From Clavulina sp. PMI_390 (taxonomy: Eukaryota; Basidiomycota; Agaricomycetes; Cantharellales; Hydnaceae), in assembly GCA_015039315.1 (NCBI GenBank), contig WIDE01000021.1, positions 220,075 to 284,074 on the forward strand: a stretch of DNA of 64,000 nucleotides. The letters are read 5' to 3'. A program made the position numbers and the translations under genes. Below the pieces are notes generated by a model that did no database searches, had not been told where the DNA came from, and saw only the letters and a list, made by a program, of their open reading frames with translations. Shown here in pieces: positions 11,344 through 23,210 of the stretch (its first letter is position 1; each line of letters starts with the position of its first letter).

Positions 11344-14040
11344 TCACAGAGCTGGGCTCAGAAGCAACATCCCAGCTAGGGCACCAGTAAGGACGCTAAT
11401 TAAAGCTAGCGGCCCACGTGTTCTCGTGCCACCGCTCTTCTTCGTTGTGGTGGTCGAAGTCGGGGAGGATGGCCATGTAGCAGTTGGAGGGGATGTTGAT
11501 GTAGTCGAGGAGGCAGTGGTGGTGACGACATTCCATTCGTCACGGATCATCTCTGAAGCCAGCTCTGCGAGTCCGTATGTTATGGCCATCAACTACATGG
11601 AGAGAAAAAGCACGACGCATCAGCCTTCGAGTAGCCATAAGTTCCAAAACTGAGTAAGATGAAACGTACATGAGCGGAAAATGGGATTGGGTACACGCTC
11701 GCGTCGACAACGCGGATATTGGAGGTGCCGTAAACACGCAGTTGAGCATCGACAACACCTCCAAGTTCGAGGGGGAGCATAGAGCATGAGCACGTGGGGT
11801 GGTACCTATATAGCCATGGTAGGAGGAGAAGTGTGCGGAGAAGAAATCAACATCAGATGAGCGACGAGGAGTTTGGGTCAAGGCTTGGATACGTACTCAG
11901 TGCCGATTGCCGTGGCTATCCAGGCATCCCACTCGTCATCGGTTTGAACAGTCGAGCCAGGAGAGACCTCGCCAGTGAAGGTCTCGTTAAGAGGGCTGGT
12001 CTGACCAACCATTCTTGCAAGCTTCAGACCCTCGCGGAGCATTTGAATATCTGTGCAATAAAAAGCGTCAGGGAAGAATTAATATGAGGAAATTAGCAAA
12101 CGAAAGAGAGTATGCGCACCAGCGGGATGGCTCAAATATCCAGGATCAATAACTGGGTTCGCAAACGGATCCGAGCTACTAATGTAGACCCTCCCTTGGC
12201 TGTAAGGATGCTGGAGAGCTGCCTGAACGCCTACGGTATTACTCCCCGCACTCGTACCCGTCAGCCCCAAGAGAAGTTCCACTTGCCCAACAGCAGAGGG
12301 TAGGAGATTATTGGCCGTCGCGAGGAAGGTAGCTCGATAACCAGCCTTGACGGTGTCATCAGTCGAAGGCACAAGGGTCGAAAGCGAGGTGTTGATGGTG
12401 GCAATGACGGAATCCTGGGCAAATGTGGCCGCTTGGTCCCCAAAGAGGAGGGTGACGTTCGCGTAGGCGGTAGCGCTATTGATGAACGAAGAGTACGTCT
12501 ATAGGAATATGAAGAGCTGAGTGATACTACCACAAAATTGATGCTAATTCGACTAAGTGGGAATAAACGTACGGCATTCATGGTACCACCTAACGAAGAC
12601 CTGATAGTTGCTGCAGTGTCGCTTGTGGTCTGGAACACCACTGCCGTACTGATATGATCTTGGAGATGTTGGCCCACACCTGGCAAGTTGTACACTATAT
12701 CGGAGGCAATGGAGTCAGTCACAGATGCACTCCCTCTAGCAAGCGAAGGACCAGAAATAAGAGGAAAACGATTTGCTCACGCTGCGTCACTCCTGCACTC
12801 TTCAGTACATCTGCGGGTCCGACTCCAGAATGCATCAAGACGTGCGGACTACCGATCGATCCTCCACTGAGGATGACCTCCTTCCGCACAGCAATCGTGT
12901 TTCTGGCTCCGTTCGTACCCAAACCCGTGACAGTCCACTCCACACCTGTCGCATTCATGCCCACTCCGCCTGCCGCATTTGTCACATTTCCCGTCCCATT
13001 GCCAAACAGCACTCGCGTGACCGTTGCATTGGGTAGGATGTCCAAGTTACTGAGAGCAGGTAGGGGGTCGATGTATGCTGAGCGTGAGTAGGAACGCGTC
13101 CAGTTCGTGGGGTTGATTGCACTCGTGGCAACGAATGCTCCCCAACCATCACCGCCACTGGCGTCTGATGTGGGTGGGATGCCGATGTTGTCCAGGGTGT
13201 CAGTCCAGTCGCTAACCAGACTTGGAGCGAATGCTGGATAGGAGTAGTGGAGTGGGCCTGAGGTTCCATGGGACGCGGTGTTATATTGAATCGAGGAGGC
13301 ATCGCTGACACCGGATAAGGGAGGTGTAAATGTTTCAGACTGCCAGCATAGGAGTTTCTTTGTAAGCTTCAAACAATCCGGGCACTCGGGACAAGGGAAG
13401 ATGGCGCACCTTTTTCATGGCATTGAGAAGATTTGCCCAGCTCCAGGTGCTCGCGCCAGACAGGTTGTTTAACAAACCTGTCCATGTGTTCACCTCGATC
13501 TCACTTGGGCGGACCAAGTACATTCCTATCCAGTAAGACGCAAACGGGGCGAAGATTCATTCCGATGTCCAATAGGTGTAAGATAAGACAAAAGAAGGAA
13601 AGGGGCGTACCGTTCACAGCTGTTGAACCTCCGAGCAGCTTCCCTCTGGGCCAACTCAACTGCCTGCCGCCAGCATTACTTTGCGCGACAGTGGTGAACG
13701 CCCAGTCATAAGAAGAACCCAATAGGGAGGAGAAATACGCGTCGTCGGGAGTGTCTATCCGCGTCTGAACAGCATAACCCGTATCTCCTGCTTCGAGCAC
13801 GAGGACAGTATGGTTTGCATCTTCAGAGAGGCGTCGAGCAAGGACAAGCCCAGCAAGGCCACCACCACAGATGACAAAGTCATACGAAGGTGCAAGTTGG
13901 GAGGGTGTGATAATGTTTCCAGAGCTTGCGGCATAGGCGGTACGAGTGTAGGGGGAGGAGAGGGTGAGGAAGGCAAGTGTTGCAAGGGCTTTGGAGAGAT
14001 TGCGATGACTAGGGCGACGACTATCGTGCATCCTTAGCAT
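11344..14040 (-). CDS. Secreted GMC-family oxidoreductase, copy 2, with GPI-like tail
   Basis: Paralogue of the gene at 7672-10363, with the same exon layout and near-identical motifs. It has a signal-like N-terminus ending TRTAYAASSGN, the Rossmann motif YDFVICGGGLAGLVLARRL, signature 1 LSWPRGKLLGGSTAVNG, signature 2 ILSGGSIGSPHVLMHSGVGP, and the C-terminal stretch GGVVDAQLRVYGTSNIRVVD. The tail again has a Ser/Thr-rich linker (TTTASSTTSTSPPTATW) and a hydrophobic end (LALISVLTGALAGMLLLSPAL) fitting a GPI signal. I chose the ATG at 14040 because MLRMHDSRR aligns with MFWMRENRR of copy 1; an in-frame upstream start at 14193 would block the signal peptide. The substrate is unknown. The copies differ most in the signal peptide, the stalk and the segments next to introns. 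Confidence 0.88.
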
Positions 14041-14155
14041 CACAATGTAGTTTCTAACGAGTGGTTGTGCTCTGCCCCTCAGGACAAGAGAGATATAAGG
14101 CAAAAGGAGCGTTCTCGAAGGCACGAGTTCTAGGGAAAGGACGGGTGAAGAGTGA

Positions 14156-14345
14156 GTCAAGCCTTTATGTGAATGCCTCTTGCCGAGAGCCAAGAGACGT
14201 AAAACGGAGGGCCATAGAACTCTTCGAAGATAAACCGGGGTGAGTGATTTTAGTCGGGTGCAGCGAAAAGGCCAGGGGCAGTCTTAATTCCTATAGTTCC
14301 GATACGATCCGAGAAACTCAAGTGGAACGAGTGCCAACGCGGAGG
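14156..14345 (-). repeat. Upstream block shared by the two GMC genes, copy 2
   Basis: Counterpart of the block at about 10480-10670. It begins about 115 bases upstream of the ATG of GMC copy 2, and the shared strings keep order and spacing. Confidence 0.75.
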
Positions 14346-15179
14346 GCAACAAGTGCTCAAAGCTAGCGGCTTGGACATGTCCCGACGAACCAGTGAACCT
14401 GGTCGTCTGACATTAGTAGGATTATTATCAGTGAATCTTTGTGTGGGTGTGGACCGGGCCAGCAAAATGTTGAACGGGCGACGAGAACAAGTTCGACCGC
14501 GTGAGAGTGACTTGGCTTGACTCATTCGGGATCAGACGTCATTCAGCCCACGATTCGGAAAAGTCGTTTTACCTCTTCTTCCTCCGGCCCGTATGCCCTC
14601 GGTCGGAAAGTAATGGCTCATTATGAAGTTGGGGCGGGCCTGCAACTGTACATGTTTAGCTTGGCGTCTGTTGCATTCTACATGCCGCCGGCCACTCTCG
14701 TCTGACATCATTGTCTGTTCTGGGCCCGTAGCATTCATAGTGATGAAGATATTGTAGCTGATACCCCTCTTAGAGGATCCGTGAGGAGCCACATATGTGC
14801 GGCCATACAACAACCCTTTGGCTAGCACGTGTGATCGTCCTAACGCCCAAACGCATACACTACCCCCCTCGTCATGACATTGAGCATGATAAGGCTATTC
14901 AACCTGAAGTCTCTCAACCCATATGACAGCGCGGCATGAAATGAGTGGTGCTAGCTCCACTTCGATCGAATAAAAAGTTGCGGCTCGTACGCAGCTGCAT
15001 CTCCAGCTATTTCTCTCCGCCCCCTCATCGAGGTGCATAGACCACCAGTAAGTATCCTAGCAGCCACCATACTTGATCCTTTCGCCATCTCGTGTCGACT
15101 GGACTCACTAACTTCTCACTAGTACGTCTCGCCAGTAGGTTTTGCTGCTACTACCCACTTCATAGCACCCCATATCATC
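14346..15179. other. Divergent intergenic region between GMC copy 2 and SDR 1
   Basis: No gene recognised. It serves GMC copy 2 (leftward) and SDR 1 (rightward). An AT-rich cgaataaaaagttg near 14966-14980 could be a TATA-like element for SDR 1, but its distance of about 200 bases from the ATG makes that tentative unless the leader is long or spliced. Confidence 0.4.
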
Positions 15180-16092
15180 ATGTCTCTTGCCGGAAAAGTC
15201 GCACTCGTTACTGGGGGGTCTCAAGGTCGTCACCTCTTCGATTATCCGCCGAACGGCTCCCTAGACTAACCATTGATCTCAAAAGGCATTGGGAAGGCTA
15301 TATCACTCGCTCTCGCAAAGGACGGTGCCACCGTCATAGTCAATTACTCGCGCTCCCAAGGCCCCGCTGACGCAACTGTGGAGGAGATCCACAAACTCAC
15401 TGGCTCCTCCACTTGCGCAGTAGCCATCAAAGCTAATGTCAGTGTCGTTCCCGAGGCCAAGGCCCTCGTTGAGCAGGTGGTCAAGCAATTTGGAAAGATC
15501 GATATTCTTATATGTAATGCGGGGAAAATCTACGGTGAGGTCGACCTTGCAGGCACGACTGAGGCGCTATATGACGAGGCATTTAACTTGAATGTCAAGG
15601 GCGTCTATTTTATGGTCCAGGTTAGTTTAACCTGCAATGCATTTCCAATGCACCTCATTCCATTCACTCACTTACTGTACCTCATCCCGACTTTTCGGTT
15701 CCCCAATGACATAGGAAGCAGCTCCGCATATCCCTTATGGTGGTCGAATCATCCTATTCTCATCGTCGCTCACTATCAACTCTCAAATTCCTCCCTCCTA
15801 CTTACTCTATGCTGCTACCAAAGGCGCTATAGAGCAAATGACACGCGTGCTTGCCAAGGACCTTGGCAAGCGCGGCATCACTGTAAACACCGTCTCACCT
15901 GGCCCAACAGCAACCGATGGATTCTTCGAGGGCAAGACGGAGCAAGTCGTAAGCTTCATTGAGAAATGGGCTCCTTCAGCTCGCTTGGGGAAGCCAGAAG
16001 AGATCTCGGGCACGGTTAAGTTCTTGTGTACCGAAGAGGCGGCTTGGGTGAATGGCCAGAATATTGCTGTGAATGGCGGTGCTATGGTCTGA
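15180..16092 (+). CDS. Short-chain dehydrogenase/reductase, copy 1
   Basis: Classical NAD(P)(H)-dependent SDR of 252 residues in three exons: 15180-15225, 15286-15620 and 15715-16092. The start MSLAGKVALVTGGSQ is spliced to GIGKAISLALAKDG, giving the cofactor motif TGGSQGIG. NYSRSQ after the second beta strand has an Arg suited to NADPH. Further motifs are ICNAGKIYG, the catalytic Asn in LNVKG, Ser in FSSSLT, and Tyr/Lys in YAATKGA. The C-terminal half ends NGQNIAVNGGAMV. These motifs define FabG-like reductases acting on small carbonyl compounds; the substrate is not predictable. The same exon lengths (46, 335, 378 nt) recur in the other copies, so all come from repeated duplication. Confidence 0.93.
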
Positions 16093-16351
16093 GGGCGGCT
16101 CGGACGATCGCGAGCAAGCTACAAATTGTGGTAATACTGTACTTGTACAATTATATTTGAGATAACCGAATATCTGCGGACGAAACAGGTTCTGGTGCAA
16201 TGTCTCCAGTCAACATCATGAGTGGGTCATTGGTCATTGGGTGGGCTAGACCTGTTGACGTCGAGGTTGCAACTCGTGGGAAGAAACAGTTCCTCGACCT
16301 CCACTCTCGACCTCGGCCTCCACTGGGCTGATTCAATTAAACCGCGCCTCC
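16093..16351. other. Intergenic between SDR 1 and SDR 2
   Basis: Holds the 3' flank of SDR 1 and the upstream region of SDR 2. A tgacgtcg string near 16255 resembles a CRE/ATF-type site; without expression data this is only a candidate. Confidence 0.4.
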
Positions 16352-16358
16352 TATATAA
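16352..16358 (+). promoter_or_regulatory. TATA-like box of SDR 2
   Basis: tatataa within ccTATATAAGGgg, about 240 bases upstream of the SDR 2 ATG. The distance implies a long or spliced leader; gtgagcatctc at about 16421 could be the donor of a leader intron. Confidence 0.5.
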
Positions 16359-16595
16359 GGGGGCAAATCGCTCACAGACATGGCCCCCCCACTCAGCCCC
16401 CCTTCAACGGTAGAATACTCAGTGAGCATCTCTTCCTACTAAGCCTGTAGCTGTCTGCTAGTGTTTTCCTTGTCATGGCCTCCCTTGCCATCATCTCTTT
16501 GGACTGACATCATCGTCCGGCTCGCATGTAGGCTCTCCCACATAACCACATACTTCTACCACCACCACTACTACATACTCAGTAACCAACGTGAA

Positions 16596-17570
16596 ATGTC
16601 TCTCACCGGAAAAGTAGCTGTTGTCACTGGAGGCTCTCAAGGTGAGTAGTGGCATCAGTGTCTCATTGTCTCGCCCATTCGTTGCGTTTCTCATAACATG
16701 CAACTATTGCACACCCTTCCTAATACTTAGGGATTGGCAAAGCCATTTCTCTCGCCCTCGCCAAGGATGGTGCTACTGTCGTCGTCAACTACGCTCGCTC
16801 TCAAGCTCCCGCCGATGCCACCGTGCAAGAGATCCATGACCTCACAGGGTCTTCGGATCGGGCCATTGCTATCAAAGCAGATGTTGGTGTGGTGAAGGAC
16901 GTGAAGGCCCTCATCAACGATACCGTGGCAAAATACGGGAGGATTGACCTTCTGGTCTGCAACGCTGGCGGGATGTTCCTGAATACGGATTTGGAGCACA
17001 CAACAGAGGAGCTTTTTGACGAATGCTTCAATGTGAATGTCAAAGGAACGTACTTTATGGTCCAGGTAAGCCTCTTCACCACGTCTCATTCTTACTTGAC
17101 AGCTTTTCGTTATGATACTCACGACCTTGCTATGACTATTCCACCCACACCCCATACCATTTCTTCCCGTCTTCCTCTCTTGTGCTTTACAGGAAGCCGC
17201 CCCCCACATCCCTACTGGTGGTCGAGTCCTCCTCTTCTCCTCATCACTCACCATGAACTCCTCCATTGGACCCCCTTACCTCCTCTACATCGCCACCAAA
17301 GGTGCCATCGAACAAATGACGCGTGTCCTCGCCAAGGACCTCGGCAGGCGCGGCATCACCGTCAACACTGTCTCGCCCGGCCCCACCGAAACACAGGGAT
17401 TCCTGCAAGGCAAGTCGCAAGAGCTCGTGACGTCGATCGCTAGCGCAGCACCATCTGCACGACTCGGACGGCCTGAAGAGATTGCAGGTGTGGTCAAGTT
17501 TTTGTGTAGCAATGAGGCCGCTTGGGTGAATGGACAGAATATACCGGTAAATGGTGGCGGAATGGTCTAA
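16596..17570 (+). CDS. Short-chain dehydrogenase/reductase, copy 2
   Basis: Second plus-strand SDR, 252 residues, exons 16596-16641, 16731-17065 and 17193-17570. The cofactor motif TGGSQGIG is again rebuilt across intron 1. Catalytic motifs: NYARSQ, VCNAGGMFL, NVNVKG, FSSSLTMNS, YIATKGA and a C-terminal NGQNIPVNGGGMV. It is the most divergent intact copy (for example AGGMFLNTDLEHTTEELF and TETQGFLQGKSQELV), which suggests an older split or a different substrate. The ATG at 16596 matches the MSL start of all copies; an upstream in-frame ATG would add a non-conserved extension. Confidence 0.93.
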
Positions 17571-18655
17571 TTGTCTCGTGGGGTGGGGAACATGCACGCC
17601 TAACCACTCCAATATCTAGTAATTAAGCCCTTCCTTAATAATACCATTATTCTTGCTACACTATCTTAGCTCTATTTCGTGCTCTAAGTGGGCGACATCC
17701 AAAGCTGGAGCGATCAAGGTATCAATACACCCATTGTTGACTGAGTTCAGCAAGATTTTCAAATTCCTGCAGCAGCTCCACCTCTATACACGATATTTCA
17801 CTTACTAACGAGTTCTAGAATGGACATAACAGAGGTTCTGGGTTCTAATCGGCCTCAACGGATAGATGCGCGAACTGTCACACTGTGACAGAGCATTTCC
17901 TCACTGGTAAACGATTTTCTGCCTCACCATCGAGCTGACATCTTTATAAATTCATTATCCAAGGCCGATCGAGGGTTTTCTGGGATTGGCAGAAATTCCA
18001 CGGGAGAGAACCGAGAAAAGCGCGAAAAGATAGCTGACCGTCCCGATCTGGGTCTACGACGTATTATGGGCCGGGTTACATCGCTCGCGCTTTTCCTCCA
18101 GGATAGGGATGAAATCTGAGGAAGCAGTGGTACATGATGGAGAGAGTGCAGCGATGTGCTTGCCGGTGGGTTATCGTACAGAAGAAGTGAGAAAGTGAAA
18201 GTAGGGGCCTGGCAGCACGTTGTGGCCACACCCCCTTGAATCGTGTTCGCACTTTCTTGGACCCAGGCCTGAGGCTTATTAAGAGATAGGTTTGGATTGG
18301 GAATTAGATTTTTTTTGGGTCGTACAGTAAGCTAAAAAGCAGCTGAGGACCGATAGTAACTTGAGTTGGATGGTAGTACGCATGCGTTAGGAGAGCTAAT
18401 CATGGAGAAGTTGATGGTGGCACAAGAAGAGATGAAGAGAGAAAGTCATGGAAGAGAACGAATCATATATGTGGGGGGTGAGAGGAGGGTCATTGAGGGG
18501 ATTCGTGGTGGAGTGATCGTGAACATGTCGGGGAACCATGGATGTCCAAGAAAAGGAGACAATAGTGATACGAAAGAAGAGCCCACAGCCAGGTGGAGAA
18601 CGAAGAGAATAAGAATGAGACCGCAGTAGCAGCAGAGTCTGGAACAGCACTGTGC
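17571..18655. other. Intergenic, no gene seen
   Basis: 3' flanks of SDR 2 (from the left) and of the WW-domain gene (from the right), which converge here. A minus-strand open frame at 17924-18229 has no start context, domain or paralogue support and I do not call it. Confidence 0.5.
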
Positions 18656-21600
18656 TCAGTCTCTTTGCTGTTGTTGCTGCTGCTGGAAGCCGCCGCGCCC
18701 TCGCCCGCGGCCACCACCACGACCTCTTCCGCGACCATCAGGCCCGCCACGCGCTCCTCCGGGCCCACCTCTACCACCTCTTCCTCGTCCCCGATGTTGC
18801 CTGCCTCCAGGACCACCTCCACGAGCTGGCCGCCCATCATCACCTCCCTCGACAGCAACAGCAGCGGCATCGTCACCCTCAAACGATATGTTTCCACCAC
18901 CGCCTGCACCAACCTCAGCATGCCCAGCTTCGTCATTAGCTTCAGCAGGGCCCGCAGGGACAATGTCGCGATCACGCCATTGCTTGGCATGCTCAGTCCG
19001 CACATCTGGTGAGCGGGAGATACGATCACGGAGTGAACCATTGCCACCACCTCTTGGGGCTCCCGCATTATGCTCCGAGTATGAACGAGGAAGCTCCATG
19101 CGTTGCAGAAGAGACCCTGCAGTTTGGACATCGCGTTCATGGCGCTCCTGCTGTTCGCGGTCCTGCTCGTGGTTACGCTTCCACCGACGATCGCCATCTT
19201 GCTGGGGGTTGTGCTCGCGGGAGCCGTTATGGGCAGCGCGTTCCATCTGAGAGCTACTCTCCTGTGGTGGGTACTCACGAGGTTGTTCGGTGTCTCGCTC
19301 GCGCTGATAACTGCGGCGACCCTCGCCACTCATTCGAGGACGATTCTGATTACGGTCGTAGGAGTGAGAATTGTCACGGACTTCTGGCGCTCGATCCTGC
19401 ACATGGCGAGGAGGCTCTTCATATGCCGCCTCCGTCTCTTGGGATGATTCGTAGTTGTTGCGAACGGGAAGTGGAGCGTCAGCACGTTCTTCATGATGCT
19501 GATACTCGCGCTCTTGGCCGTGCCCGTTCTCCCTCTGCTGGTGCTGACGCTGCATATGAGGTGACACAGGACGCTGTCCTCGGCCACCACCGCCACCTTG
19601 GTCATGACCTTGGTTCTGATTACCAGCACCGCCCCACTTGCGCATCGGCACATTCTGGACTGGAGCGTCCCCTGGCCCAAACGCCCCTTCGTTCATACCA
19701 CCACCCCCTCGCCCCGCACGAGCGCCCCATCCGTTGTCTGAACCACGATTACCTCCGCCGCGACCAGCACCACGCCCGCGGCCCATTCCTCCCCGTTGAT
19801 TCGGGTACGCAGTGCTCACTCGGTCCTGGAGGCCGAACTGCTTCATCCGTTCAGGATGAGCGTTGACTGACGTCGCAGAGCTTCCAGTCTCACTAAGCGC
19901 GCGCTCAGGGTCAACACCACGCGATGGAGGAGCAAGGGTGGAATTTTGGGGAGATGTAGGGCGGTCATTGTATGATTGTGGTGGCTGCGACAGAGAGTGA
20001 GCATGGAACTGAGCATCATGGGGCATAGTAGCGTCTGAACGGCCCCGACGGCGATTGGGGTACATGTTCGGACGGGTATCGTTGTCGGGTTGCTGCTGGT
20101 ACGGAAGCGAGGGTGAAGGAAGGGGAGGAGTGTTCGGGCGATCCAAATTGTGATCCGGGGCGGCGTCGATGCTCATGCGTTGTTGAAGGCTGCGGCGAGC
20201 ACCAACGTGGTCCTGTGGAGACTCGGGACGACGATAGTGTTCAGGAGGGTATTCATTCTCCATCACTACCGGCGATCTGCCGTCAATGGAACCCATAGGT
20301 TGTGGAGGAGGGTTCTGCAGGAATAGAGGAATGTGGATCAATGAGAATTGGTCGACAAGCACATAAAGCAGGTGTAAACTCACAAAATCACCACTGGGCA
20401 CTCGATTTCCGAAATTGCGCGTGTTGCCCTCCATGGAGACATCATTTGGCCCATTGGAGGTTCTACCGCGCGCGAATCCATCTTGCTTGTCGTCGAAGCG
20501 ACTTCGTTTTGCTGACTGATGAGGATGTGGTGAGGGAGATTGCTGACGCTTGGCTCGCTTTTGCTGACGGTCGGCGTCGTAATACCGATCCTTCGTGAAA
20601 GTAAGCCCAAATTCACTAAGACTAATATTATTATAAGACTTACCTGATCCACATCACTAATCTCCGCGCGCTGAACAACGATGGAGGGTTGCTCTGCATA
20701 TCCCTGTGGCGGTCCACGGCGTCCAGAACTCTGATGCCCACCAGACTTTTGTTTGCCGCTCAGAGCAGGGCCGTATCGTTCGGATGGCGGAACATAGCCA
20801 GGGGCATCCTGGGGGTCACGCCCGTAGCCAGCGCGATCAGCTCGAGGTCCTGAGGGAACGTCGTGGGGTACTGAGGAGCCGCCAAAATCACCTGAGGAAG
20901 GAAGATCGAACATCGGTCCCGTGACGTGGAGGGATGGGGGAGGCCAGGCAGCAGTACCTTGGCTGTGTTGGGGATGTCGTCGATGCCCGTCACTTGAAAA
21001 TCCTTGAGGAGGACCATCACGTCGTTGCATGAAGGTTTCGCCCTGGGGAGGTAATGGAGCGCGCTTGTGCCCTGTGGCAGACGGGCATTAGGATCTGAGA
21101 CCTGAAAAAGAGCAAAGGCAACATACACGTTGGCTGATCTTCGACAGGATCTTGGGTGAAGGAGCGATCAGCAGGTTGATTATTGCGTTTCCCCCATCCG
21201 TTATCGGGTCCTCGGTCGATTTGTCGTTGAGGGCGATGGTCATTCCCCTCAGTCTGGTCACGACCATGTCGACGATCCGCATTGTAGGAGGAAAAGCTGC
21301 GACTTTGTTGTTCGTCGTTCGAGGGGCTGAAAGGGCAAATGAGATAAGCACCTCGGCGCGTGCTGCGCACGCAACGTGATAGGGTGAATCACCTTGGATC
21401 GTGTGGAGGCCCAGAACGCCCACTATACGGAGGAGAGACCGAACGTCCTGAAAGTTGCCGACGAGGTTGGTGGATCCAACACGTGGAGGACACGGTGTAA
21501 GACATGTGCAAGAGAGAAGATAGAAGAGCTCGTGAGCTACTCGTCGCTCAAGCGAACACTTGGAGTCATGAGGGGAAACCACCCCGTCCCCTAACTCATG

Positions 21601-23069
21601 ACTGATATCTTGCTCAGAGGGAGTGTCAACACACGCTGATCAACTCGCTCTAGCATTAACAGCCTGCATACATTCGAGTATGCGGAAACTCTCGCAGCAT
21701 CGGGTGCTGGCAAGAGGAAGGGGACGGGCACAGGGAGGCGATCCAGGAAGGGAAGGAGGGGGACAAGGGCACGATGGCAGCTGCGATGATGATGAAACGT
21801 ACTTGTCTGAGGAGAGCGATAGCGGGGCTCGTCCGCATTCCTACGAGGAGAGCGGCTCGAGGATCTTGGGCGATTCGAGCGGCGATCATTTTGCGAGCGA
21901 GCATCTTGGGCTGATAAGTAATCTCTTTCACCCTGCCTTCCAGAAGAGCGATAGTCCTCATCGCGCCACTGAGAGGGACGAGTGGGGCCAGAATTGTCGC
22001 GAGGAGGGCTCCAATGATTCGGATCAGAGTCGCGACCTTTAGCTGGATAGCGCTGCTTGTTGAACTCGCGGCCGTTTGAGGGCTGATCTCGAGAAGATGT
22101 GTGTCGGCTTGGAGGCTGTGGGCGGTGAGGAATGGCAGAATTGGTATCTGCACTAGCCTGGTTTGCTCGGAAATTATCTGAGCGCATGCCCTGATCATTA
22201 TCATCATTTGAGACCCAGCTATCCCAATTATTCGAAGCAGAAGGTGCATAAGAGTCAGCGCCTGTGATAGGACTAGCGCTGCGACCACGAGGGCGAGTCC
22301 GATTATTATTATCATTTCGTCGGTCTCGTCCAGTCCGGTCAGTGGCCCCGTCGCGGCGCTTATTGTCGTCATAGCGGTTGCTGGTATCTCTGTGCCTTGA
22401 TTCACGGGCATTGTCGCGGTCGTCGCCCGAACGGCGCTGGGAGTGCGGTGAAGGACTGCGAGGTCGCGCAGGTAGACCACTGTCCATCTCTGGGGGTTTT
22501 GACCAGGAGGTCTCGCCTGTCAGTTTATTCCGGAAGTAATATTCCCCGCGCTGGCTGCGAGACTCAATTTTGACCCAGGGATTGGAGGCAGCAGATTGGG
22601 ACGATGCTGGTGTGTTGTGGTTGTTTCTTTGTGCCTCGCGCTCGCGCTTCCTGGCTTCGCGGCTTGCCGCTTCAGCAGCGAGAGTGATTTCCTGCGACGG
22701 TTTTGCAGGGAGAGAAGGGTGAGAGATAGTAATGGTGGTTAGAGGAGGTCCACTGGAACCAATGGAGGTGTGAGACGCGATCGATGCCAGCGACGACTCG
22801 GCGTCTACGCGCTTGGGCGAGAGCTGCCCATGAGAATCATCAAACTCGCCCGAAACCTCAACATTAGTAGCCGATGGCGCTCGTGAGCGCCGAGGAGAAG
22901 TACCGAGACTGGAAGGATGTATCTCAGCCGCATCATAGGCGGGCGCATCCTGATTTTGGTGTTCCTCGCCTGAACCTTCGTCCAGCGCGACCACATCTTC
23001 GTCGTCTTCTTCGTTTTGGCGATAGTCGTCGCCCCAGTCGACGACTTCCTCTTCTTCAACAGCAGACAT
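18656..23069 (-). CDS. WW-domain, Arg/Gly-rich low-complexity protein
   Basis: Long minus-strand gene starting MSAVEEEEVVDWGDD at 23069. An acidic N-terminus and a Ser-rich segment lead to one WW domain: NPWVKIESRSQRGEYYFRNK continuing to TGETSWSKPPEM, with both tryptophans and the central aromatics. WW domains bind proline-rich peptides, and many such proteins act in RNA processing. Most of the rest is disordered and rich in Arg, Asp, Ser, Asn, Gln and Gly; RS and RD runs give way to RGG-type repeats and a terminal poly-Gln patch (GGFQQQQQQQRD). Introns are clear near 21.0-21.4, 20.6 and 20.3 kb; the exon joins between 21.0 and 21.8 kb are not fully resolved. A nuclear RNA-related role is inference from composition. 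No recognised orthologue name is assigned. Confidence 0.78.
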
Positions 23070-23210
23070 GGTAAGAAGAGAGGAGAGGAGGAGGAGGAGA
23101 GAGGGTTTGAGCAGGGCAGTGCCAAGTTATGTGTGGCCAAAAGAGGAACCAGGCTCCCTCGGCAATTTGCGGAAGTGCATCCACCTCAGGGCTGCGTCTA
23201 TATATGTCTA
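23070..23210. promoter_or_regulatory. Shared divergent promoter, WW gene / UNC50
   Basis: Only 141 bases separate the two divergent start codons, so the core promoters must overlap. A purine-rich gag/gga tract at 23075-23105 lies next to the WW-gene start. No TATA box is evident. Confidence 0.6.

Noticed and set aside
14041..14193. Longer N-terminus for GMC copy 2 from 14193
   Set aside because: It would place about 50 residues before the signal peptide and is not conserved in copy 1.
18490..20434. Long frames on the plus strand opposite the Arg/Gly-rich gene
   Set aside because: They are mirror frames of GC-rich repetitive coding sequence and show no domain of their own.
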